Part shown: one piece after another, positions 7,540 to 16,263 of the stretch
Position numbering within the stretch: the stretch's first letter is position 1
Layout of the letters: the number at the start of each line of letters is the position of its first letter
DNA from: UBA7239 sp964509075
GTDB taxonomy: Bacteria > Pseudomonadota > Gammaproteobacteria > Pseudomonadales > UBA7239
Assembly (NCBI GenBank): GCA_964509075.1
Contig: CAZDWC010000005.1
Location: 186,001-250,000 of the forward strand
DNA: 64,000 nucleotides
Reading direction: 5' to 3'
The notes under the pieces: generated by a model
Seen by the model: the letters and a program-made list of their open reading frames with translations, nothing else
Database searches by the model: none
Told to the model about the DNA's origin: nothing
Position numbers and translations under genes: made by a program

Positions 7540-9984
7540 GTGGCTACCCCCGCTAATACGAGCAACCGCCAGGAGAGGATAGGGCGTCGGCAGATGCCGC
7601 CACCGCCATCCCGGTCATCATCTCTGGTGCAGACTTCCCAGGTTAAAAAAGTACTGGCGCGCGGTGCGCGCGAGATAGGTTTGCTGTTGCTGGCCTGTTT
7701 CATTGTCTTTGTCATCCTTTCCTTGCTGTCCTACAGCAGCGCAGATCCCGGTTGGTCCAGCACGGCTGCGGTCGCCGAGTTTGACGGGCAGCTGCACAAT
7801 CTGGGTGGCCGGCTCGGTGCCTGGCTGGCCGATGTGCTGTTCTCCCTGTTCGGTCGCCTCGCTTATCTGTTTCCGGTGTTGCTGGCGACTTACAGTGTGC
7901 TGCGATTCCGCGAGCGCCACCAACTGTTGCCATTCGATGCCACCATGCTGGCATTGCGCAGTGTTGGCCTGTTGCTGGCCATGGTTGCCGCCACCGGTAT
8001 TTCTGCCCTGCAGTGGCCGGCCAGCGCCAGCAGCCAGCTGCCGTTTTCCAGCGGCGGTCTGATCGGTCAGGGTGTGGCGGAAGCAGCAGAGCATTTGCTG
8101 GGATTGCTGGGAGCCACATCGCTGTTGCTCACGGTTTTTCTTTTTGGCATTACCGTGTTCACGGATTTGTCGTGGTTGTGGCTGGTAGATGAAACCGGAC
8201 GCCTCACCCTGCAGTTGATCGAAAAAATGCGGTTTTCGGTCAAAGATGTGCAGCGGGAGCGCGAAGAAAAACGCAGTGGCGATGATGCGCGCGAAGAGCG
8301 GGTGCGCGCGATGGAAGCGCACAAGCTGCGCATGTCGAGACGCAAGGCGCCGGCGCCGAAAATTGTCGAGCCGCCACCGGAAGTGGTAGAAAAATCGCAG
8401 CCGAGCAAGCGCGTTGTCAAGGAAAAACAGGCCAAGCTTTTTGTGGATGCTGAACCCGTTGCCGGTGATTTGCCCGCCATCGGTTTGCTGGAGCGCGCAC
8501 GCGCCAGCGACAAGAAAGGCTATTCGCAGGAATCACTGGAGGCGATGTCGCGCCTGCTGGAAATCAAGCTGCTGGATTTCGGTGTCAGTGCGGAAGTGGT
8601 GTCGGTGCAGCCCGGCCCGGTGATCACGCGCTTTGAAATACAGCCCGCACCCGGTATCAAGGCCAGCCGCATTTCCGGTCTCGCCAAGGATCTGGCGCGT
8701 TCACTCGCCGTGATCAGTGTGCGTGTGGTGGAAGTTATTCCCGGCAAATCCTACGTCGGTATCGAAGTGCCGAATGAAGCGCGCGAAATTGTACGTCTGG
8801 GTGAAGTGCTGGCATCGGCCGCTTACGATGAATCGAAAAGTCCGCTGACACTGGCGCTCGGTCACGATATTTCCGGCAGTCCGGTGATGGCGGATCTCGC
8901 GAAAATGCCGCACTTGCTGGTGGCCGGTACTACAGGCTCGGGTAAATCAGTGGGCGTCAACACCATGCTGATGAGCCTGCTGTTCAAGGCTGGCCCTGAC
9001 GACGTGCGCCTGATTCTGGTGGATCCGAAAATGCTGGAGCTGTCGGTTTACGAAGGTATTCCGCATTTGCTCACACCCGTGGTCACCGACATGAAAGATG
9101 CGGCGAACGCCTTGCGTTGGTCGGTCGGTGAAATGGAACGCCGTTACAAACTGATGGCGGCACTCGGTGTGCGCAACATCGCCGGTTACAACAAGAAAGT
9201 GCTGGATGCGAAAGCGGCAGGCGAGGCGATGACCGATCCGACGTGGCGACCGGATCCCACAGCGTTTGAGCCGATAGACCAGCAAAGCGCACCGCTGCTC
9301 GACAAGTTGCCGTACATCGTCATCGTCATCGACGAATTTGCCGACATGATGATGATTGTTGGTAAGAAAGTAGAGCAATTGATTGCGCGTATTGCGCAGA
9401 AAGCACGTGCGGCAGGCATTCACTTGATACTCGCCACGCAGCGGCCGTCGGTGGATGTCATCACCGGTCTGATCAAGGCCAATATTCCCACACGTATTGC
9501 CTTCCAGGTGTCATCCAAAATCGATTCGCGCACGATTATTGATCAAGGCGGTGCGGAACAGTTGCTGGGCCATGGTGACATGCTGTATCTCCCCGGCGGC
9601 AGTCCGGTACCCACGCGTGTACACGGTGCGTTTGTCGATGATCATGAAGTGCATGCAGTAGTGGAAGACTGGAAAAAACGCGGCGCGCCGAATTATCTCG
9701 ATGAAATTCTTGACGAACAGAGTGGCGTATTCGTGCCCGGTTTCTCCAGCAGCGATGAAGACGGCGGCGAAGGTGGCGATCCGGAAAAGGACTTGCTGTA
9801 CGACAAGGCTGTGGCGTTTGTGCTCGAGTCGCGCAAAGCTTCCATTTCTGCGGTGCAGCGCAAATTCCAGATCGGTTACAACCGCGCGGCGCGTCTGGTC
9901 GAGGCCATGGAGGCTGCCGGTGTGGTCAGCGCCATGAACAGCAATGGCAGCCGTGAAATTCTTTCACCCGCCGGTTCACGTTGA
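7540..9984 (+). CDS. ftsK: DNA translocase FtsK
   Basis: Septal DNA pump that moves chromosome termini and activates XerCD at dif. Four to five hydrophobic segments fill residues about 45-215. A charged linker follows, then the RecA-like motor with Walker A GTTGSGKSVGVN and Walker B IVIVIDEFADMMM. The C-terminal winged-helix gamma domain (RKASISAVQRKFQIGYNRAARLVE) recognises KOPS. The 814-residue length is like the Pseudomonas form, with a short linker. The listed start is GTG at 7540. An in-frame ATG at 7594 (MPPPPSRSS) is an alternative, with AGGAGAGG rather far upstream. Confidence 0.96.
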   Translation: MATPANTSNRQERIGRRQMPPPPSRSSSLVQTSQVKKVLARGAREIGLLLLACFIVFVILSLLSYSSADPGWSSTAAVAEFDGQLHNLGGRLGAWLADVLFSLFGRLAYLFPVLLATYSVLRFRERHQLLPFDATMLALRSVGLLLAMVAATGISALQWPASASSQLPFSSGGLIGQGVAEAAEHLLGLLGATSLLLTVFLFGITVFTDLSWLWLVDETGRLTLQLIEKMRFSVKDVQREREEKRSGDDAREERVRAMEAHKLRMSRRKAPAPKIVEPPPEVVEKSQPSKRVVKEKQAKLFVDAEPVAGDLPAIGLLERARASDKKGYSQESLEAMSRLLEIKLLDFGVSAEVVSVQPGPVITRFEIQPAPGIKASRISGLAKDLARSLAVISVRVVEVIPGKSYVGIEVPNEAREIVRLGEVLASAAYDESKSPLTLALGHDISGSPVMADLAKMPHLLVAGTTGSGKSVGVNTMLMSLLFKAGPDDVRLILVDPKMLELSVYEGIPHLLTPVVTDMKDAANALRWSVGEMERRYKLMAALGVRNIAGYNKKVLDAKAAGEAMTDPTWRPDPTAFEPIDQQSAPLLDKLPYIVIVIDEFADMMMIVGKKVEQLIARIAQKARAAGIHLILATQRPSVDVITGLIKANIPTRIAFQVSSKIDSRTIIDQGGAEQLLGHGDMLYLPGGSPVPTRVHGAFVDDHEVHAVVEDWKKRGAPNYLDEILDEQSGVFVPGFSSSDEDGGEGGDPEKDLLYDKAVAFVLESRKASISAVQRKFQIGYNRAARLVEAMEAAGVVSAMNSNGSREILSPAGSR

Positions 9985-9991
9985 GGAAAAC

Positions 9992-10624
9992 ATGAAACGA
10001 TTACTGCTTGCTTGCACAATGTGCCTAGGTTGTTCGCTGCTGTTGGTTTCTGCTGCGCAGGCAGATGCCGTCAATGACTTGCTGGCGATTCTCGAACCGG
10101 TAAAAGGCCTTACGGCAAACTTCAGTGAAGATACCCTCAACGCCCAGGGTGTTGTGCAACAGCACAACGAAGGCAAGCTGAAAGCGCAGGCGCCCAACCG
10201 TTTCTACTGGGAAACGGCCGAGCCGTACCCCCAGCAGATCATCACCGATGGCAAAACGCTGTGGGTTTACGATCCGGATTTGCAGCAGGTAGCCATCAAG
10301 CCTTTTGAAGAGAATTATGCAAAAACGCCGGCCATGTTGTTTGCCGGCAATGCACGCAGCATTGCACAACATTTTACGATTGAAGCACTCGCTGAGCCGC
10401 AGGCATTTCGCCTGCTGCCGAAAGACAGTGAAAAGGATCTGTTTGAATCGCTGGAGATGCGTTTCGACAAAGGCAAGCCTGTGAGCATGACCATACGCGA
10501 TGCCATGCAGCAGACCACGACAATTTTTTTCAGCGATGTCACGATCAATGCAGTCATTGCCGACAGCCAGTTTCGCTTCGAAGTACCTGCCGGTGTGGAA
10601 GTGCTGAAAGCGAAAGGCCACTGA
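9992..10624 (+). CDS. lolA: Outer-membrane lipoprotein carrier protein LolA
   Basis: Periplasmic chaperone that carries lipoproteins from LolCDE to LolB. Residues 1-25 form a signal peptide (MKRLLLACTMCLG..., cleavage after AQA). The mature part has the LolA beta-barrel pattern (FSEDTLNAQG, NRFYWETAEPYPQQIITDGKTLWVYDPDLQQV). The frame is open from 9944, but ATG at 9992 is chosen because it has GAGGAAA 5 bases upstream and begins the signal peptide. It follows ftsK by 7 bases, as in Pseudomonas. Confidence 0.95.
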   Translation: MKRLLLACTMCLGCSLLLVSAAQADAVNDLLAILEPVKGLTANFSEDTLNAQGVVQQHNEGKLKAQAPNRFYWETAEPYPQQIITDGKTLWVYDPDLQQVAIKPFEENYAKTPAMLFAGNARSIAQHFTIEALAEPQAFRLLPKDSEKDLFESLEMRFDKGKPVSMTIRDAMQQTTTIFFSDVTINAVIADSQFRFEVPAGVEVLKAKGH

Positions 10625-10632
10625 GACACGTC

Positions 10633-11994
10633 ATGACGGACCTGTTCTCGAACACCACCTCCAGCGCCGCGCAGCCCCTGGCGGCGCGCCAGCGTCCGCA
10701 GACGCTGGATCGCTATGTCGGTCAGTCGCACCTGCTGGCACCCGGCAAGGCACTGAGAGAGGTAATCGAGAAAGGTCATCTGCACTCGATGATTTTCTGG
10801 GGGCCGCCGGGGGTGGGTAAAACCACGCTGGCGCGTTTGCTGGCGGCGCATGTCAATGTGCATTTCATTGCCATTTCTGCCGTGTTTGCCGGTGTGAAGG
10901 ATATTCGTGCCGCGATGGACGAGGCGCGTGCCATGCGCGATCAGTGGCAGAAAAAAACCTTGCTGTTTGTCGATGAGGTGCATCGCTTCAACAAATCGCA
11001 ACAGGATGCCTTTCTGCCTTATATTGAAGACGGCACGGTGATTTTTGTTGGTGCCACTACGGAAAATCCTTCGTTTGAGTTGAACAACGCCATTCTGTCC
11101 CGCTGCCGCGTCTATGTGCTGCAATCGCTGACCGAAGCGGAATTGCAGCAGGTAATCGAAAACGCCCTGATGTTTGATCCGGTGCTGCAAAAGCAACAGG
11201 TGCAGATCGACGATGATGCACGCGCCATCATGTTGCGCGCTGCACAGGGCGATGCACGCATGGCCCTGAATCTGCTGGAAATGGCGGTGGACATTGCTGA
11301 TGCTGATGCAGCAGGTGGCGTGCGTATCAGCCATAGCACACTTGCGCATATCCTGCAGGGTAATATTCATCGCTTTGACAAGGGCGGCGAGATTTTTCAC
11401 GACCAGATTTCTGCCCTGCACAAGGCGGTGCGTGGTTCCTCGCCTGATGCTGCTCTCTATTGGTGTCTGCGCATGCTTGATGGCGGCTGTGATCCACTCT
11501 ATGTGGCGCGACGCGTGGTGCGCATGGCCAGTGAAGACATTGGCAATGCCGATCCGCGCGCACTGGAGATTGCGTTGAATGCCTGGCAGGTGGTGGAGCG
11601 GCTCGGCAGCCCGGAAAGTGAACTCACCTTGGCGCAGGCGGTGATCTACATGGCCTGCGCGCCGAAGAGCAATGCGGTGTACACGGCGTTCAATCAGGCG
11701 CGAAAATTGATTGCCGATGCACCCGCCTATGAAGTACCCATGCATATTCGCAATGCACCCACGGGCATGATGAAAAATCTGGGCTATGGCGAGGATTATC
11801 GCTATGCGCACGATTATCCGGATGCTTTTGTGCCCGGCGACAGCTATTTGCCGCCTGAACTGCATGACACGCAATTTTATGAACCGACAGCGCGCGGGCT
11901 GGAGTTGAAGATCGGTGAGAAGCTGCGCCATTTACGCGAGTTGAATCGTGGCAGCGATTGGCAGCGTTATTCGGGTAAGGGGAGGTCGATATGA
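10633..11994 (+). CDS. rarA: Replication-associated recombination ATPase RarA (MgsA)
   Basis: AAA+ clamp-loader-like ATPase that acts at stalled replication forks. Walker A GPPGVGKTT is near residue 55 and the Walker B region LLFVDEVHRFNK near 118. ATTENPSFELN supplies sensor 1 and LSRCRVYVL the arginine-finger region. The C-terminal half has the RarA tetramerisation region (VRGSSPDAALYWCLRML, RRVVRMASEDIGNADP). 453 residues, normal. It lies 8 bases after lolA and overlaps crcB by ATGA. Confidence 0.96.
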   Translation: MTDLFSNTTSSAAQPLAARQRPQTLDRYVGQSHLLAPGKALREVIEKGHLHSMIFWGPPGVGKTTLARLLAAHVNVHFIAISAVFAGVKDIRAAMDEARAMRDQWQKKTLLFVDEVHRFNKSQQDAFLPYIEDGTVIFVGATTENPSFELNNAILSRCRVYVLQSLTEAELQQVIENALMFDPVLQKQQVQIDDDARAIMLRAAQGDARMALNLLEMAVDIADADAAGGVRISHSTLAHILQGNIHRFDKGGEIFHDQISALHKAVRGSSPDAALYWCLRMLDGGCDPLYVARRVVRMASEDIGNADPRALEIALNAWQVVERLGSPESELTLAQAVIYMACAPKSNAVYTAFNQARKLIADAPAYEVPMHIRNAPTGMMKNLGYGEDYRYAHDYPDAFVPGDSYLPPELHDTQFYEPTARGLELKIGEKLRHLRELNRGSDWQRYSGKGRSI

Positions 11995-12365
11995 ATGCCG
12001 TCATGGTCGCCCTGGGTGGCGTGCTGGGTGCATTGTCGCGCTACGGCTTCATGGTGGTGTTTGCCGATCTCGCGCGCAAGACGGCATTTCCCTGGGTGAT
12101 ACTGGGTGTCAATGTGCTGGGCTCACTGCTGGCTGGTGTGGTCTTTGCGTTGGCGCACGAGCGGCAGTGGTTGACTGTGCCACAACAGCATCTGCTGTCA
12201 GTGGGGTTTCTCGGCGGCTTTACTACTTATTCGGCTTTTTCGGTAGACTGCGTGCGCTTGATGCTGGCCGGGCAGTGGCTGCTGGCCGGCAGTTATCTGT
12301 TGTCAACCACGCTGCTGTGTTTTGTTGCCACCGCTGCCGGTATCATGCTGGTGCGCATGCTTTAA
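11991..12365 (+). CDS. crcB: Fluoride ion channel CrcB (Fluc)
   Basis: Four-helix membrane protein that exports fluoride as a dual-topology dimer. Signatures GGVLGALSRYG at the N terminus, GVNVLGSLLAG in the second helix and GFLGGFTTYSAFS in the third are all present. 124 residues, normal. Its ATG overlaps the TGA of rarA. No fluoride riboswitch can precede it, because it sits inside the operon. Confidence 0.95.
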   Translation: MNAVMVALGGVLGALSRYGFMVVFADLARKTAFPWVILGVNVLGSLLAGVVFALAHERQWLTVPQQHLLSVGFLGGFTTYSAFSVDCVRLMLAGQWLLAGSYLLSTTLLCFVATAAGIMLVRML

Positions 12366-12408
12366 CATTAACCTTGTGTCAGTTTTTATTTTGTTCTGAG
12401 AGATTTTT

Positions 12409-13692
12409 ATGCTGGATTCCAAATTACTGCGTCAGGATATCAATGCTGTTGCGGCCACGCTGGCCAAGCGCAATGGTTATGCACTGGATGTCGCCACCTT
12501 TGAGCGTCTGGAGAATCAGCGCAAGGAGCTGCAAGTGCGCTCCGAAAACCTGCAGGCAGAAAAAAACGGTTTGTCGAAAACCATCGGCAAGGCAAAGGCT
12601 AGTGGCGAGAATGCCGATGCCCTGATGGCGCAGGTCAACAGCATGGGGGAAGAGCTGGATGCACTGCAAGAAGAGCTGAAAAAAGTGCAGGCCGAGCTGG
12701 AGAACTTCCTGCTGCTGGTACCAAACACACCCGATGACAGCGTGCCGGCAGGCAAGGATGAAAATGACAACGTCGAAGTGCGCCGTGTTGGCGTGCCACG
12801 TTCATTTGACTATGCTGCGCGCGATCATGTCGATCTGGGTGAAACCCTGGGCATGCTGGATTTTGAAACAGCAGCCAAGATTACCGGTTCTCGTTTCGTG
12901 GTGATGAAAAATGGCCTGGCGCGCATGCACCGCGCGTTGATCCAGTTCATGCTGGATACGCACACGCAACAACATGGCTATCAGGAAGTGTATGCGCCGT
13001 ACATGGTCAATGCCGATTCGCTGCGCGGCACCGGCCAGTTGCCAAAATTTGAAGAAGATTTGTTCAAACTCTCCGGCGAGCAGCAGTATTACTTGATTCC
13101 GACCGCCGAAGTGCCGGTCACCAACATCGTGCGCGACAGCATTCTCGAAGATAAAGAACTGCCGTTGAAACTGGTGTGCCACACGCCGTGTTTTCGCAGT
13201 GAGGCGGGTAGCTATGGCAGGGACACGCGCGGCATGATTCGCCAGCACCAATTTGAAAAAGTCGAACTGGTGCAGATGGTGCGCCCGCAGGATTCCATGG
13301 CAGCACTGGAAAGTTTGACGGCCGATGCGGAGAAAATCCTGCAGTTGCTGGAGCTGCCGTATCGCACCATCACCTTGTGCGGCGGTGACATGGGTTTCTC
13401 CAGCGCCAAGACCTACGACATCGAAGTGTGGTTGCCGGCACAAAATACCTACCGTGAAATATCTTCCTGCAGCAATTTCAAGGATTTCCAGGCGCGTCGC
13501 CTGCAGGCGCGCTGGCGCAATCCGGAAACCAAAAAACCGGAATTGCTGCACACACTGAATGGCTCTGGACTTGCCGTGGGTCGTACACTTGTGGCGATCA
13601 TCGAGAACTACCAGAACGGCAACGGCTCCATCACGGTGCCGACGGTGTTGCGTGCGTATATGGGCGGTGTCGATATTATCCGCAAGGATTGA
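12409..13692 (+). CDS. serS: Seryl-tRNA synthetase
   Basis: Class II aminoacyl-tRNA synthetase that charges tRNA-Ser and tRNA-Sec. Residues about 30-110 form the antiparallel coiled-coil arm (acidic/basic heptads). The catalytic domain follows with motif 1 (MLDTHTQQHGYQEVYAPYMV), motif 2 (CFRSEAGSYGRDTRGMIRQHQFEKVE) and motif 3 (LNGSGLAVGRTLVAIIENYQ). 427 residues, normal. It follows crcB by 43 bases. Confidence 0.97.
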   Translation: MLDSKLLRQDINAVAATLAKRNGYALDVATFERLENQRKELQVRSENLQAEKNGLSKTIGKAKASGENADALMAQVNSMGEELDALQEELKKVQAELENFLLLVPNTPDDSVPAGKDENDNVEVRRVGVPRSFDYAARDHVDLGETLGMLDFETAAKITGSRFVVMKNGLARMHRALIQFMLDTHTQQHGYQEVYAPYMVNADSLRGTGQLPKFEEDLFKLSGEQQYYLIPTAEVPVTNIVRDSILEDKELPLKLVCHTPCFRSEAGSYGRDTRGMIRQHQFEKVELVQMVRPQDSMAALESLTADAEKILQLLELPYRTITLCGGDMGFSSAKTYDIEVWLPAQNTYREISSCSNFKDFQARRLQARWRNPETKKPELLHTLNGSGLAVGRTLVAIIENYQNGNGSITVPTVLRAYMGGVDIIRKD

Positions 13693-13718
13693 CAGCGTCG
13701 TAATCACAGGAGCGCTGC

Positions 13719-14912
13719 ATGAAGAGCTGGAATCTCGGGAAGTTTTTTTTGTCGGTGTCGGCACTGCTGGCTGTTATGGCCGCCGTGCCATCTTTCGCGC
13801 AGCAAGTCATCACTATTGACAGTGTTTCGTTCCCGGGGCCGGCGGCTGTTACGTTGACGGCCGTGCGTTATCGGCCTGCTTTTTACAGCGATGGCGATGG
13901 TTATTCTGCCGTCGTAATGATGCACGGCTGTTCCGGAATCTGGTCGGGAGGTGACCCTGCGGCTGTTAATGGCAATGGCTCGCCGAATCTCCAGAACCAG
14001 ATTGAGAAATGGGGTTTGCAATTGGCAGCACAGGGCATAGTGGCTCTGGCGGTTGACAGTTTCACGGCGCGCAAGCCGGATGGTGTGGATCCGATTGCCT
14101 GGCAGGACCACTGTAGTGGTTCCCAATACGCGGATACGATCGATTCTTACACCACCCGCGTGCTGGACGCGCGCGCCGGCTGGGATTTTCTCGCTGCCGA
14201 TGCTCGCATTGATGATACCCACATTGCTTTGCTGGGCTGGTCACACGGTGCTCAGGCTGCGATGGTGGAATCTGCTGTCACCGCGAGAGATGCCGACATT
14301 GCCCGTGCGGTGAATGATCACCGTTTTGTCAGTACGCTGCTGTTTTATCCGGGTTGTGGTAACAATCTCGGATTTGGTGGCGTCAACAACAGCTACTGGC
14401 GGCCGTTCCGTGATGTGATGCTGCATGTGGGGACGCTCGATAGTTTTCATAATAATTGTCAGAGCCGATTCGCTAATGCTGTCACGAACTACGCTGCTGT
14501 GGCGGATTCCGGTCATGCAGCTTTCTTCAGTAGCCATGCTGATGCAGAGCACAGCTTCGATGGTGAGTCGCAAACCTGGCCGGTGGCGTATTGTGGTGTT
14601 GATCTACCGTCAGGCGATGTGTGTGCGATGAATGCAGCAGACATCGATGGACTCGCATTCCTGCAGGCACATCTGGTGGATAATGACGGTGATGGTGTCT
14701 GGGATGCTGAAGATGCTTTCCCGGTTGACAGTCTGGAATGGCTGGATACAGATCACGATCTGGTTGGCAATAATACCGACCTGGATGACGACGATGACGG
14801 TGTGCCGGATTATCTTGATCCTGAACCTCTAAATGCAGCCAATGGCAGTGTCTGGCCTTTGGGCGGGCAACACAAAGGCGCGCGTGTCACTGAGCATCAG
14901 TCGGTGCAATGA
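13719..14912 (+). CDS. Secreted dienelactone-hydrolase-like protein with C-terminal calcium-binding repeats
   Basis: A signal peptide (MKSWNLGKFFLSVSALLAVMA..., cleavage near SFAQ) is followed by an alpha/beta-hydrolase domain of about 290 residues. HGCSGIW forms the oxyanion-loop region, GWSHGAQA the nucleophile elbow (Ser), and GHAAFFSSHAD probably the histidine region. The last 85 residues carry aspartate-rich, thrombospondin type-3-like units (DNDGDGVWDAED, DLDDDDDGVPDYLD). They end in a tail (LNAA... HKGARVTEHQSVQ) that resembles the tail of the giant protein ending at 46189. Substrate unknown. The stop overlaps the next start (ATGA at 14909). Confidence 0.8.
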   Translation: MKSWNLGKFFLSVSALLAVMAAVPSFAQQVITIDSVSFPGPAAVTLTAVRYRPAFYSDGDGYSAVVMMHGCSGIWSGGDPAAVNGNGSPNLQNQIEKWGLQLAAQGIVALAVDSFTARKPDGVDPIAWQDHCSGSQYADTIDSYTTRVLDARAGWDFLAADARIDDTHIALLGWSHGAQAAMVESAVTARDADIARAVNDHRFVSTLLFYPGCGNNLGFGGVNNSYWRPFRDVMLHVGTLDSFHNNCQSRFANAVTNYAAVADSGHAAFFSSHADAEHSFDGESQTWPVAYCGVDLPSGDVCAMNAADIDGLAFLQAHLVDNDGDGVWDAEDAFPVDSLEWLDTDHDLVGNNTDLDDDDDGVPDYLDPEPLNAANGSVWPLGGQHKGARVTEHQSVQ

Positions 14913-15379
14913 GAACATACATGTCACTCGGTGAAAATACTGTTCGTACACCCTGTATCGGCGTTTGTTCCACCGGTATTGGCGATACCGTATGTCGTGG
15001 CTGCAAACGCTTTTCGCATGAAGTGATCAATTGGAACGCCTACAGTCAGGATGAGCGCCGTGCCGTGCTGGCGCGCATTGACGAGTTGTTGGCGCAGATT
15101 GTCGCGCGCTGGCTGTCGATTGACGATGCGGATGTACTGCGCGCACAGTTGCTGGCCCAGCAGATTGGCTTTGATGAGCAGCGCCAGCCTGCCAGCTGGA
15201 TTGTGGAATTATTGAAGGCTGGTGCCAGCCAGATTGCCGAGCCGGCCGCGTACGGCCTGCGCTTGCAGATGGCCGGGCAGGGCATGGGTATGCGCCAACT
15301 GCGCGATGTGATCGAAAAAGAATTTTATGAATTGTCCTGCGCGCATTTTGAACGCTATTTTCAGCGCGCTCCCTTGTGA
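14909..15379 (+). CDS. DUF1289-domain protein
   Basis: 156 residues. The N-terminal third has the DUF1289 signature with four cysteines (TPCIGVCSTGIGDTVCRGCKR), spaced like a metal-binding knuckle, followed by the conserved W of INWNAYSQDERRAVL. The remainder is helical and not recognised. A second in-frame ATG at 14921 is an alternative start. It overlaps the hydrolase stop by ATGA and precedes miaE by 21 bases. Function is not established for the family. Confidence 0.8.
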   Translation: MRTYMSLGENTVRTPCIGVCSTGIGDTVCRGCKRFSHEVINWNAYSQDERRAVLARIDELLAQIVARWLSIDDADVLRAQLLAQQIGFDEQRQPASWIVELLKAGASQIAEPAAYGLRLQMAGQGMGMRQLRDVIEKEFYELSCAHFERYFQRAPL

Positions 15380-15400
15380 TTTTTCATTCTAAGGTTTTGT

Positions 15401-16012
15401 ATGCAGTTGCCGGTTGATATAACTCCCATCACCGATTTCCTCCTGTGTCGCACGCCACAAGCCTGGTTGGATCGCGCACTGCTGGAGCCGGAAATCTTGC
15501 TGATTGATCATGCCAACTGTGAAAAAAAGGCTGCGTCAACGGCGCTGGGTCTGATGTATCGTCATACGGATAAATATGATCTGCTGCAAAAGCTGTCTCG
15601 ACTGGCGCGTGAAGAGCTGCGCCATTTTGAGCAGGTGGTGGCGATCATGAAGAAGCGCGGCGTGGAGTATGTGCATGTCACGGCGTCGCGTTATGCGGCC
15701 GGTCTGCATGAGCATGTGCCGAAGCGCGACCCGGAAAAACTCGTAGATACCTTGATACTGGGGGCTATCATCGAGGCTCGTTCCTGCGAGCGATTTGCGG
15801 CGCTGGCGCCCTGTCTGGATCCTGTGCTGCAGAAGTTCTACCTTTCATTGCTGCAGTCTGAGTCCCGTCACTTCATGGATTACCTGACCTTGGCGCGGCG
15901 TTATGCTGAGGGCAGTATTGATGATCGAGTGAGATTTTTTCTGGCCTGTGAGCGTGAATTAATTGAAAGCGCTGATGTTGAATTTCGATTCCACAGCGGG
16001 GTTCCACAGTAG
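15401..16012 (+). CDS. miaE: tRNA-(ms2io6A)-hydroxylase MiaE
   Basis: Ferritin-like non-heme di-iron monooxygenase that hydroxylates the isopentenyl side chain of ms2i6A37 in tRNAs reading UNN codons. Di-iron ligands are visible in the helices: DHANCEKKAAS, LAREELRHFEQV (ExxH), EARSCERF and ESRHFMDYL (ExxH). 203 residues, normal. It converges on the acyl carrier protein gene, with only two bases between stops. Confidence 0.92.
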   Translation: MQLPVDITPITDFLLCRTPQAWLDRALLEPEILLIDHANCEKKAASTALGLMYRHTDKYDLLQKLSRLAREELRHFEQVVAIMKKRGVEYVHVTASRYAAGLHEHVPKRDPEKLVDTLILGAIIEARSCERFAALAPCLDPVLQKFYLSLLQSESRHFMDYLTLARRYAEGSIDDRVRFFLACERELIESADVEFRFHSGVPQ

Positions 16013-16014
16013 TT

Positions 16015-16263
16015 TCAGGCGGTGGCTGTTTTTCGCGCGATCATGTCAAGCAGGTCGCCAATGCTTTCCATGCTGTCAAGCTCGCCAAGGCCGAAGCGAA
16101 TCCTGTAGTGTTTTTCGATACTGGTGATGATTGAAATGTGAGCCAGTGAATCCCAGTTTTCAATGTCGCTGGCGCGTTGGTGGTCATTTAAAATCAGGGA
16201 GTTGTCGTCCAGTATGTCACGGCAAATTTCTTGTACGGTGTGGTTGATGTCAGCGCGTTTCAT
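16015..16263 (-). CDS. Acyl carrier protein of the MBOAT/FkbH cassette
   Basis: 82-residue carrier with the phosphopantetheine attachment site at Ser39 (WDSLAHI) and the acidic recognition helix of ACPs, but clearly diverged from the housekeeping AcpP at 62.7 kb. Upstream in-frame ATGs exist at 16278 and further. The start at 16263 is preferred because it overlaps the end of the FkbH-like gene by 14 bases; no strong ribosome site precedes it, so re-initiation is likely. Last gene of a four-gene leftward operon. Inferred role: carries the acyl or glyceryl group formed by the FkbH-like protein for transfer by the MBOAT protein. Confidence 0.85.
   Translation of the reverse strand: MKRADINHTVQEICRDILDDNSLILNDHQRASDIENWDSLAHISIITSIEKHYRIRFGLGELDSMESIGDLLDMIARKTATA

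Noticed and set aside
10315..11931. Long open frame antisense to lolA and rarA
   Set aside because: Explained by codon bias of rarA on the other strand; no motifs.
11940..11990. Fluoride riboswitch upstream of crcB
   Set aside because: crcB overlaps the end of rarA by ATGA, leaving no leader for an aptamer.
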